From Silvanigrellales bacterium (lineage in GTDB: Bacteria > Bdellovibrionota_B > Oligoflexia > Silvanigrellales > Silvanigrellaceae), in contig JADCJN010000052.1 in NCBI GenBank assembly GCA_020247005.1, positions 1-44,697 on the forward strand: DNA of 44,697 nt. Reading direction: 5' to 3'. Positions 18,800 through 26,864 of this stretch are shown here, piece after piece. The position numbers were made by a program, and so were the translations under genes. Every line of letters starts with the position of its first letter. Position 1 is the first letter of the stretch. Below the pieces are notes generated by a model. It had not been told where the DNA came from. It worked only from the letters and a program-made list of their open reading frames with translations, and searched no databases.

Positions 18800-20289
18800 C
18801 TTCTCGACAGCGCCTGCCTTCATTTTTTTCCACACCGCTGGCGACGGCCGTTTTTCCTTGCCTCTTAGGCCTCGCAGGACTCACTTATTTCATTGAAATG
18901 GCCCGCGTTGGAGAAGAACTCTTCTCCAACGCGGGTGTTTTCGACGATGACCTGTTCGTGGCTTTTCTTCAGGAGGTCGCTCAGTTCGCCTGGCCTTGGA
19001 GCTCAGAAAGGGGAGAGGCCCCCTCTGCCACGGTTCCTGGACTCGCTTTCGTCTCGTGGTTGGCATGGCCGTTTGCTCCCATGGCCGGAATCGCCGCGTG
19101 CGTGAGCCTATTCGTGGCGGCATGGTTTGGCACAATGCGCATCGCTTCTTTGAGCGCACTGCTGGGAGCTGCGTGTGTGACCGTGCTGCATTTTCGCAAT
19201 CCGCTTTTATCGAACTCAAGCGATGTCCTTTTGGGGCAGCTCTTTTTGCTTGCCGGTTTCCTTCTGTCCGCGCGCACATCGTCTTCGTGGACGCTCGAAC
19301 GGGGTTTTTCCCACGAGCGTTTCCTTCTCGCCTGCTTTGGCGCGCTGGTCTACGTGGGCTCGGTGATGTTGAAGTTTCGGTCCGACCATTGGTGGCCGGA
19401 AGGGTCTGCACTTCGGCGCGCCTTGCAAACCGATGACATCGTCACACCCCTCGGAAAGCACGTCGTGCCCGCTCTCAGGAGCCTCTTGGGCGAAGCAGGA
19501 AGCGAGGGCGTCCTGAGAACCCTCAGTTTCGTGACACTCGGCGTGGAGTTCCTCGCCCCACTTGCATTGGTGTTTCTTGGCGCGCGAAAATTCAAATGTG
19601 CGTCTGCTCTGTCCGTGCTGCCTAAACTGCCTGCGCTCGTGCTCGTCGGCCTTCATGTGGGCATCCTGCTCTTGCTCGACATCGGTCCTTTTCCACTCGT
19701 GTGCCTTGCACTTTGGGTGCCGTTTCTTTTTTCGGTTCAACAGACTGAAAAGACGCAAGCGGACGAAAAGACGTCAGCGACCAAATCGCCTTTCGGATTT
19801 GCATACGCGTTTCTGGGTCTTTGCGCTGTTTCCCTGGCTGGCACCCTCTTTTTTCCAGAACGCACCAGCCAAGGCCGGATTCATTTCTTTCTGTACATGT
19901 CGAACCTGAAACAAAATTGGAGCATGTTTTCGCCCGCGCCAACGCACTCCACAACCTACGAAGCGCTTGTGACCGATGCCCAAGGCATTGAAGGTCCGCT
20001 TGAACAAGGCCACGTTCTTGGGCTGCCTGCCTTCGCGGGATACGGATGGAAGGTTTACTGGGACGTGTTTTGGGCAAATCCCTGGCGTGCCTCACGGGGG
20101 CGCGGCACAGAAGACTCCTTCGGACTCAAGAGCGAAATGGGCCACAATCTTGCTCTCCGTGTGTGCCGGGAGGTCCCTTTGGGGGCCTTGCGCGTCGTCG
20201 TCTTCGCGAAGCGTGTGCCTCATGGAGAAACGCGCTTTGAGAAACAACTCATTGCGCGTGCGAGTTGCCCTCAAGACGCCTTTGAATGA
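18796..20289 (+). CDS. HTTM-domain membrane protein
   Basis: This 497-residue polytopic membrane protein fits the HTTM (horizontally transferred transmembrane) family, distantly related to vitamin K-dependent gamma-carboxylase. Visible landmarks are an early FSNAGVFDDDLF segment, the NSSDVLLGQLFLLAGFLL helix, VMLKFRSDHWWPEGSAL, and after the helices the motif NLKQNWSMFSPAP, which recurs as xxWxMFAPxP in this family. The C-terminal 100 residues form a soluble domain (TTYEALVTDAQGIEG onwards). The key Lys and His of true carboxylases cannot be assigned by eye, so no carboxylase activity is claimed. The GTG start overlaps the preceding lipoprotein stop. The GH3-family gene follows 66 bases later on the same strand. 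Confidence 0.8.
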   Translation: MTSRQRLPSFFSTPLATAVFPCLLGLAGLTYFIEMARVGEELFSNAGVFDDDLFVAFLQEVAQFAWPWSSERGEAPSATVPGLAFVSWLAWPFAPMAGIAACVSLFVAAWFGTMRIASLSALLGAACVTVLHFRNPLLSNSSDVLLGQLFLLAGFLLSARTSSSWTLERGFSHERFLLACFGALVYVGSVMLKFRSDHWWPEGSALRRALQTDDIVTPLGKHVVPALRSLLGEAGSEGVLRTLSFVTLGVEFLAPLALVFLGARKFKCASALSVLPKLPALVLVGLHVGILLLLDIGPFPLVCLALWVPFLFSVQQTEKTQADEKTSATKSPFGFAYAFLGLCAVSLAGTLFFPERTSQGRIHFFLYMSNLKQNWSMFSPAPTHSTTYEALVTDAQGIEGPLEQGHVLGLPAFAGYGWKVYWDVFWANPWRASRGRGTEDSFGLKSEMGHNLALRVCREVPLGALRVVVFAKRVPHGETRFEKQLIARASCPQDAFE

Positions 20290-20355
20290 CGGGCTGGGTT
20301 GTGGCCTTCAAAAAGCTCTGGCATATTCCATCGCTGCGCGGGAAGGAGGGCAAAT

Positions 20356-22080
20356 ATGGGAGTCATATCCATTTCTCGAGGGGCCCTCCTGGGAACACTC
20401 CAGCGCGCGTTCGCAGGAAGCCTCCGTGCAAAACGTTCCGCGTTCTTGCGTGACGTCAGCAGCATGGAAGGCATTCAAAAAAACAAGCTCAAATCCTTTC
20501 TTGAAGCGAATGCGGGTTCGCGTTACGGAAAAGAATATGGTTACGGGAGGGTTTCTTCGGTAGAAGAATACCAGCGCCAAGTTCCCATCGTCGACTACGA
20601 CGCACTCGCGTCACGCATACAGTCGCTTGCCGAAGGTGCATCGCATGAGCTCTCGTGCGAGGACGTCTTGATGCTCGAACGCACGGGCGGTTCCACGGCC
20701 ACAAACAAGTGGATTCCCTACACCCAAGCTCTGAAAAGCGAGTTTTCGGAAGCAACTGACGTGTGGATGGCCGACCTCTATGCGAATGTTCCTGGCCTCT
20801 ATGGCACAACTTGTTACTTTGCACTTTCGCCCGTTGGAAATCTTCCCCGCGTTTCGTCGGGCGGACTGCCTATTGGCTTCGAAGACGATGCGGAGTATTT
20901 TCACCCGCTCGCCCGTTGGGCTTGGCGGCGCATGATGAGTGTTCCGTCCCGTGTGGCACGCCAAGCGGACATGGATCTTTGGCGCCTTGAAACCTGTCGA
21001 CATCTGCTTGCAGACGGTCACCTTGGACTGCTTTCTGTGTGGAGCCCTACGTTTCTGACGGGACTTCTCTCTTATATAGAGCGGCATTTCGACACCCTCT
21101 TGGGTCAAATTCCCCACGACAGGGCTCTCGTCCTTGACTCCGCGAGGCGACGCGCAGTGCGCGAATCCAGAAGCCTCCGCGCAAAAGAAATCTGGCCTAA
21201 GCTCGCGCTCGTTTCCTGCTGGACAGACGGCATTTCCAATTGCTTTGCGGAACCCCTGCGCGCCTTTTGCGGCAAAGAAGTTGTTCTTCAGCCGAAGGGC
21301 CTGCTGGCAACAGAGGGGGTTGTTTCGTTTCCACTCCGAACGGGCCCCCTCATGGACGCGAACGTTGTGGCTTACAAAAGCCATTTTCTTGAATTCCTGG
21401 ACCTCGGAAACGACACCGGGGCCGACACGACTGCAAACACGGTGGCATCAAGGAAACGCCCTCTCTTGGCTCACGAGCTCCGTGAGGGTGGGCTCTATTC
21501 ACCGCTCCTGACGACGGGCAACGGATTCGCACGCTACCACCTGAAAGACGTCCTCTTGTGCACAGGCACATGGGCAGGCCTCCCCTGCTTGCAATTCGAG
21601 GGCAAGGCCGACCGCACCTCCGACCTCTTCGGCGAGAAAATCAACATGCGCCAGGTCGAGAAAGGGTTGTCGCTCGCTCGGGAACAAACCGGCGCCACCT
21701 GGCGTTTTGCCTTGCTTGCCCCCACACCTCCTTGCTCGAGCGACAAGCACATCCAGAACCCTCTGTCGGCCCCGTCCCTGCTCACAGGTGCTCACGTCTC
21801 AAACGTGCCCTGGCATTACGAACTTTTTCTGGAGTCTGACGCGCCCTCCGACGCTCTTGAGCGTGTTTCACGTGTGCTGGAAAGCCATCTCGAAACGGGC
21901 CATCACTACGCCTATTGCCGAAGGCTCGGACAGCTTGGCCCACTGAAGTGGCGGCGGGTGCAGAACGGACAAGAGACCTTCGAAGCGTCACTTGCGGCTC
22001 AGGGGTTGCGAGCGGGCACCATTAAACCCTCCGTCCTCGACACCCGCAGCCATTGGCATTCCGTCTTTCCGTCATCGTAA
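20356..22080 (+). CDS. GH3 auxin-responsive promoter family acyl-adenylating enzyme
   Basis: GH3 proteins belong to the adenylate-forming superfamily; plant members conjugate amino acids to jasmonate or auxin, while bacterial ones are mostly uncharacterised. This 574-residue protein shows a nucleotide-binding motif ERTGGSTATNKWIPYT (about 108-123), YGTTCYFALSP, a SGGLPIGFEDD turn, SVWSPTFLTGLLSYI and a later YHLKDVLLCTG plus FEGKADRTSDLFGEKIN segment, where the Asp and the GEKIN motif match the ATP/hinge region of the family. The ATG at 20356 has GGAGG six bases upstream. There is no signal peptide, so it is cytoplasmic. Placed between a membrane HTTM protein and lipoproteins, it might activate an acid for transfer to an envelope molecule; that is inference. 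Confidence 0.85.
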   Translation: MGVISISRGALLGTLQRAFAGSLRAKRSAFLRDVSSMEGIQKNKLKSFLEANAGSRYGKEYGYGRVSSVEEYQRQVPIVDYDALASRIQSLAEGASHELSCEDVLMLERTGGSTATNKWIPYTQALKSEFSEATDVWMADLYANVPGLYGTTCYFALSPVGNLPRVSSGGLPIGFEDDAEYFHPLARWAWRRMMSVPSRVARQADMDLWRLETCRHLLADGHLGLLSVWSPTFLTGLLSYIERHFDTLLGQIPHDRALVLDSARRRAVRESRSLRAKEIWPKLALVSCWTDGISNCFAEPLRAFCGKEVVLQPKGLLATEGVVSFPLRTGPLMDANVVAYKSHFLEFLDLGNDTGADTTANTVASRKRPLLAHELREGGLYSPLLTTGNGFARYHLKDVLLCTGTWAGLPCLQFEGKADRTSDLFGEKINMRQVEKGLSLAREQTGATWRFALLAPTPPCSSDKHIQNPLSAPSLLTGAHVSNVPWHYELFLESDAPSDALERVSRVLESHLETGHHYAYCRRLGQLGPLKWRRVQNGQETFEASLAAQGLRAGTIKPSVLDTRSHWHSVFPSS

Positions 22081-22185
22081 TATTTCACCCTGCGGCCCGC
22101 TTTGTGTTACCTTTCTTTCGCCACGCGAAAATTCCAATGCGCCAGATCGCCCTGCCAAAACGCAGCGCCACAGGAGACTGTTTGC

Positions 22186-23757
22186 ATGAGACACTATTCC
22201 CCAAAGCAGAGATTCTTGAGCATCACACCATTCTTGGCCTTCGGGCTCCTCGTCTCTGCCGTGGGGTGCCAAAAGAAAAATCCCCTCTCGCAAGCGAAAG
22301 ACACGTCCGCCCCCGCAGCGCCCGCAAAGGTGGACCTGGCAGGGGGTGTTTCTGCGGAGTGTGCGACGCTTCGCACGAAAATCCTCGAACTCAAGGCGAC
22401 CGACACAACGAAGCTCGAGGCTATTCTCGCAGAATATGTTGGCGAGCCCGGTTCGCCCCGCGACATCAATTCCTTCGCTGAGGCCGACACACGCTTTTAC
22501 GTCGCTCAGTTGCATGTTTTGCAGGCTCTTCGGAGCGTCATTTGGCGGGCCTCTGGCATCTTTGAAACCAAGAGCTTTTTGGGTCGGGACAAAACACACA
22601 AGGACTTCCGCATTGCTCAAAACAGCGGCTTTTCGGCTCTGCGCGCCATGGCAGCTGGACTCGAGGCCTTTCTTCCCGACAGCCCGGCCCAAGTCGCCTT
22701 CCGTTACCTGGTCGAACCTTCGGTGGAGGCCGTGAAGGCTGGGAAGTATGCAAGCGTCTCGGCCATGCAGGCCGACCTCCAGAAAAAATTGGCGGCGACA
22801 GACGGCACGCCAGGCGCACTGCAAACACTTTTGGCGACACTCAAAGGCCTGGAGTCTACAGTTTCCGACGCGAAACCTCTTGTGTGGGATGCCCGTCTCG
22901 CCTTCGGCGCAAAAGCCTATGATGGTGGCCAAGAATCAAAACGTTACGAAGCCGTGGGTACACTGGAACTCAAGGCGCTCCTGGCAGCCACGCACTTGGC
23001 CCTGCACGACCTCTACGTGTTTAACGCTTACAACTACGACGCCGCCCCCCACTTCTTTGGCAGCGTGTCGAAGAAATTCGGCCTCGATGGCCTCCTTGGA
23101 GACGATATTGAAGGCCTACCCGCTTCGACCCTTCTTGCCGACCTCACTCCCAATCCCAAAGCAGGCGTTACAGCCGAGAACGACTACGTGACGCTCTTCA
23201 CGTTGCGCTCCGACGTGGGCGCAGCCTACCTGCGAACGGCATTTGAAACGCACCTGAAGCCTTCCCTCACCTTGGCGAGGCAGGTTCTCGAAGGTGTGGA
23301 GGGGCGTGGCCAAGACGCCGTCACGCGAGCTCCGCTAGTGCGAGAGTGGTTTGGCAGAAACACCTTTGCGCGTAGCAAAGAAGCACTGTCCATTGTTGAA
23401 CTTCTTGTGGCTGGAAAAACGACACTGGCGAGCCCCATCACCGGTGAAACAGCGACCTTCGACCTTCCCGCCTTTTATCTGAAGCCGGCGAGTGACCTGA
23501 AGCAACTCCTCCCCAACGTATTTGAAACGAGCAAAGAAAAATGGCTCGTGGGCGCTGATGGAAAAACGAAGTACCGAAACTACTGGTGGGGTCGCCCCAC
23601 AGGCTGGCGTTCCGTAGTCGACACCTACGTCGAAGGAGGCTCGGCACCAGGCGGCATGGATCGCGCTGGCCGGGTTGTTTCCCACATGGGTGGCATCGGG
23701 TTGAACAATCCCCTTGTCGACTTCGTGGCACTGGGACGGGCTTCTGGAGCGCAGTGA
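22186..23757 (+). CDS. Lipoprotein of unknown function, mostly helical
   Basis: This 523-residue protein has a signal peptide with lipobox SAVGC (Cys 28) and an Ala/Pro/Lys spacer. The body is Ala/Leu-rich and looks mainly helical (AQLHVLQALRSVIWRASG, TLELKALLAATHLALHDLY), with aromatic-rich C-terminal motifs (KYRNYWWGRPTGWRSVVDT). The overall look recalls periplasmic all-helical imelysin-type proteins, but I cannot find the GxHxxE motif, so I leave it unassigned. The ATG at 22186 has AGGAGA eight bases before it. It is in the same direction as the GH3 gene (105-base gap) and the RnfD-FG-GAP fusion (70-base gap), so it probably works with that fusion. Confidence 0.72.
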   Translation: MRHYSPKQRFLSITPFLAFGLLVSAVGCQKKNPLSQAKDTSAPAAPAKVDLAGGVSAECATLRTKILELKATDTTKLEAILAEYVGEPGSPRDINSFAEADTRFYVAQLHVLQALRSVIWRASGIFETKSFLGRDKTHKDFRIAQNSGFSALRAMAAGLEAFLPDSPAQVAFRYLVEPSVEAVKAGKYASVSAMQADLQKKLAATDGTPGALQTLLATLKGLESTVSDAKPLVWDARLAFGAKAYDGGQESKRYEAVGTLELKALLAATHLALHDLYVFNAYNYDAAPHFFGSVSKKFGLDGLLGDDIEGLPASTLLADLTPNPKAGVTAENDYVTLFTLRSDVGAAYLRTAFETHLKPSLTLARQVLEGVEGRGQDAVTRAPLVREWFGRNTFARSKEALSIVELLVAGKTTLASPITGETATFDLPAFYLKPASDLKQLLPNVFETSKEKWLVGADGKTKYRNYWWGRPTGWRSVVDTYVEGGSAPGGMDRAGRVVSHMGGIGLNNPLVDFVALGRASGAQ

Positions 23758-23827
23758 GAGACGGAACCCCGTCACTGGTTTTAGGCGATGGTGCCCTTAG
23801 CCTCGCCTTTCTTACGGAGAGCTTTTC

Positions 23828-26638
23828 ATGCCGTCCTTTCGTGAACGCCTATCGTGTTCCGTTTTCGCGCGCGATCCTCGATGGGCGGTGCTTGTCCTTC
23901 TGTCCACGTATCTTTGTCTTGGGTTTACGGTGTTGGGCTTCAACCGTTCGCCCTGGCAGGTTCTGGTCACTTCGCTTCTTGCCTGCACCCTCGAAGTCGG
24001 CCTTCACGCCCTCTTTAAGCGAAAGCTCATCTTTCCTTTGTCGGCACTCATCACGTCCTTGGGGTTGTCGCTCCTTCTGAACTACGCCCACGGTTTTACG
24101 CCACTTCTCATTCCTGTGCTTTTCGCTATTGGCTCGAAATACGTTTTCACGTTCAAGGGCAAGCATGTTTACAACCCCGCGCAGTTCGCGGTGGTCATGT
24201 GCCTGCTCTTCACCAATGAGCTTATCACATCGGCTCCAGCGTATCAGTGGAATGGGCTCGGTGCCATGTCGGTTTTCATCGCAATGCCGGCTGTTCTCTT
24301 TTTCGTGCCAGGCATCAACCGCACTCCACTCATCCTTTCCTTTTTGGGAACCTATACGCTTGTGACAGCAGCGCGTGCCCTTGTCATGCGTCACCACCTC
24401 CCGTTCGAAACCCTCTTTTTGGGGACGTTGTCATCGCCTTCGTTTTTTCTTTTCGTCTTTTTCATGATCACCGACCCCGCCACGTCGCCAAAAGCACGCA
24501 AAGACCAAATTCAGGTAGGCATTCTTCTCGCCGTTATCGACCTCATTTACCACCTGTTCCAAAGTTACTACACGTTCTTTTACGCGGCCTTCACGGTGGC
24601 TTCGTACCGTTTCATCGTCAACCATGTCAAAGAGTGCGTCGCTTCGAAAGAAGGCGCCTGGGGTTACGTGCGCAATCGTGCCTTGACAGTCTCAAAACAG
24701 GCGCAATTCCCCGTGTTTCCCGTGTGGATTCGGGTGGGTGCTGTGAGCGGGCTTGTCGCCTCTGCGCTCGCCCTTTTTGTGACGTCGGATGCCTCAAAAG
24801 CAACGGCCTCGGAACTGGGTTTTCGTTTCGAAAAACTCCCCGTGCATGCAACAGGTGTGAGCACGCGCCTTGGCAACATCTACGAGCGCGTCGATCCGCG
24901 CATTCAACACGTCATAAAATGGGTGTTCAGTGTGGGGTCGGCCGTGGCCGCGGGAGACTTCGACGAGGATGGCTTGCCCGACCTCGCCTTCACTTCGCCT
25001 CTCATGAGCGACGGCGAACGCGTCATTCTTTACAGAAATTCAGGTGCGTTTCGATTCGAACGCTTTCAGTTTACACCCGACATCGAGCGCTCTTTCGTGA
25101 TGGCCGAAGAACGGGGCCTTGCGACGAATGCTGTTTTCGCCGACTACGACAATGATGACGACCTCGACCTCTTCTTCACGTTCGCTTTTGGAAGCCCGAT
25201 GTTGCTTCGAAACACGCTGCGTGAAACGGGCACGGCCGATTTTGTGGACGTCACGAAAGAGGCTGGCCTCACAGACTATTTCAATTCAATAGCTGCCACG
25301 TTCCTCGACGTGAACCGCGACGGACGCCTCGACCTCCTTGTCGGAGCCGTGATTCCTGACACGCTTCCCGGTTACGAAAGCCCCACGCCCCTGAACTTCT
25401 TTCGCCTTCCAAGCCCTGCGTTTCCAGGCGACGAACGGATGTTCAATTTCATGCACCACAGCTGGAACGAAGCCAACAATGGCGGCGTGAATGCCCTTTA
25501 CCTTCAGGGCGACGATGGCCGATTCGAACGCCAGGATGCGAGCGCTTGGGGCATGCCCGAAACCCGTTGGACACTTGCGTTTGGCACCGGCGATCTGAAT
25601 CAAGACGGCTACACCGACGTCTACGTAGCCAACGATTTCGGGCCCGACGATCTTTATTTGAACGAAGGCGGCAAGCGATTTCGGAACGTAAAAGGAACAC
25701 TCTTTGGAACCATGGGGCGCGACACCTACAAAGGAATGAACGCAAGCGTTCAAGACTTCGATCGCAACGGCTGGCTCGACGTCTATGTGTCGAATGTTCA
25801 TCATGCTCTGCAGGCGGAAGGCAGCCTTCTTTGGATGTTCGAGAAAGGCAAGGACAGCTTTGTCCCCCGCATGGCCGACATGGCCACGCGCTTGGGCGCT
25901 TTGAACGAACGCCGTTTCGGTTGGGGGGCCGCGGCCTCCGACTTCAATAACGACGGCTGGATAGACATCGCCCAGGCCAATGGCATGGTCGACGACACCC
26001 CCGACAGGAAGTGGGACGAGTGCCCTGATTATTGGTACACAAACGAAAAAATCGCACGCTCCCCTCCCTCCATTCACACCTACGCCAACAAATGGGGCGA
26101 CATCCGCGGTCGTTGCATTTACGGAAAAGAGCGCAACCGGCTCTATTTGAACCAAGGAAACAAAAGTCTTCCTCAGTTCATAGATGTCGCGAGCGGCGTG
26201 GGCCTCACGGAAGAAACAAATTCGCGGGGCATGGCCTCGGTAGACCTCAACAACGATGGGCGTCTCGACCTCGTTGTGACTCACATGTTTGCGGGCCCCG
26301 ACATTTACAGAAACCTCGCCATAAAGCGCGACGGCTTCGATGAAGACGTCACGCCACAGTCCCTGACTCTCGAGTTGGAAGGAAACGGGCTCACGTGCAA
26401 CAGAGATGGACTCGGGAGCAGGGTGACAGTGGCCTGGAAAACTCCTCACGGCACACAGGCCACCTTGAGCAAGGAAGCACAGGCTGTCGATGGTTTGTCG
26501 GCACAAAACGACCGGCGGCTTCATTTCGGCCTAGGCCTGCAACCTCGTGATGTCCGCGTCAGCGTGCTTTGGTGCGGCACTGACAACCGCGACTATGGTT
26601 CCATGAGGCCGCAAGGCTTCGCGACGCTCCGTCAATAG
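23828..26638 (+). CDS. RnfD/NqrB-like membrane domain fused to FG-GAP repeats and ASPIC/UnbV domain
   Basis: This 936-residue protein joins three parts. Residues 20-265 are polytopic and match the RnfD/NqrB family: KYVFTFKGKHVYNPAQF and the family signature FFMITDPATSP (215-221). The usual flavin attachment motif (SGAT) is absent. A last helix near 302-320 leads to a soluble region with seven FG-GAP/VCBS calcium-type motifs, all of the DxDxDGxxD kind, starting near 377, 439, 494, 589, 643, 705 and 806 (for example DFDEDGLPDL, DLNQDGYTDV, DFNNDGWIDI). That number fits one seven-bladed propeller. Residues about 865-925 form an ASPIC/UnbV domain (GLGSRVTVAWKT, LHFGLGLQ). The start is ATG with CGGAGA upstream. 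It is the last gene of the block, ending before a strong terminator. The propeller is probably extracytoplasmic. Confidence 0.87.
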   Translation: MPSFRERLSCSVFARDPRWAVLVLLSTYLCLGFTVLGFNRSPWQVLVTSLLACTLEVGLHALFKRKLIFPLSALITSLGLSLLLNYAHGFTPLLIPVLFAIGSKYVFTFKGKHVYNPAQFAVVMCLLFTNELITSAPAYQWNGLGAMSVFIAMPAVLFFVPGINRTPLILSFLGTYTLVTAARALVMRHHLPFETLFLGTLSSPSFFLFVFFMITDPATSPKARKDQIQVGILLAVIDLIYHLFQSYYTFFYAAFTVASYRFIVNHVKECVASKEGAWGYVRNRALTVSKQAQFPVFPVWIRVGAVSGLVASALALFVTSDASKATASELGFRFEKLPVHATGVSTRLGNIYERVDPRIQHVIKWVFSVGSAVAAGDFDEDGLPDLAFTSPLMSDGERVILYRNSGAFRFERFQFTPDIERSFVMAEERGLATNAVFADYDNDDDLDLFFTFAFGSPMLLRNTLRETGTADFVDVTKEAGLTDYFNSIAATFLDVNRDGRLDLLVGAVIPDTLPGYESPTPLNFFRLPSPAFPGDERMFNFMHHSWNEANNGGVNALYLQGDDGRFERQDASAWGMPETRWTLAFGTGDLNQDGYTDVYVANDFGPDDLYLNEGGKRFRNVKGTLFGTMGRDTYKGMNASVQDFDRNGWLDVYVSNVHHALQAEGSLLWMFEKGKDSFVPRMADMATRLGALNERRFGWGAAASDFNNDGWIDIAQANGMVDDTPDRKWDECPDYWYTNEKIARSPPSIHTYANKWGDIRGRCIYGKERNRLYLNQGNKSLPQFIDVASGVGLTEETNSRGMASVDLNNDGRLDLVVTHMFAGPDIYRNLAIKRDGFDEDVTPQSLTLELEGNGLTCNRDGLGSRVTVAWKTPHGTQATLSKEAQAVDGLSAQNDRRLHFGLGLQPRDVRVSVLWCGTDNRDYGSMRPQGFATLRQ

Positions 26639-26723
26639 GACCTGTTTCCTCGGAAACGTCTTCGCGTTCCGTAAGATTCTTCACGCCGCTTTTCGAAGGA
26701 AGCGGAAAAACCAGAATAAAAAC

Positions 26724-26752
26724 GGCGATGGGAGCCTACCCGCGCCTTTTTT
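26724..26752 (+). terminator. Intrinsic terminator after the HTTM/GH3/FG-GAP block
   Basis: GGCG-AT-GGG and CCC-G-CGCC form a GC-rich stem with a small internal bulge around the loop AGCCTA, followed at once by six T. This is a typical rho-independent terminator for the plus-strand block ending at 26638 and separates it from amtB. A second perfect stem (CCGCTT / AAGCGG, 26686-26705) just upstream lacks a T-tract on the plus strand. Confidence 0.75.
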
Positions 26753-26864
26753 AATGTCAAATTTCCGTCCACCGTTTCAAAATCCTCCCTATCTTCAGGT
26801 GAAACTCCACCGAACAATGGAAGCGTTCCCACGTTGTAAGAACGAAACTCCCAGGGAGGTATCC

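Noticed and set aside
25286-26524. Minus-strand 412-residue frame opposite the FG-GAP region
   Set aside because: It mirrors the repeated DxDxDG codons and shows no domain.
26639-26864. Sigma-54 promoter before amtB
   Set aside because: I looked for the TGGCAC-N5-TTGC pattern and found no match good enough to report.
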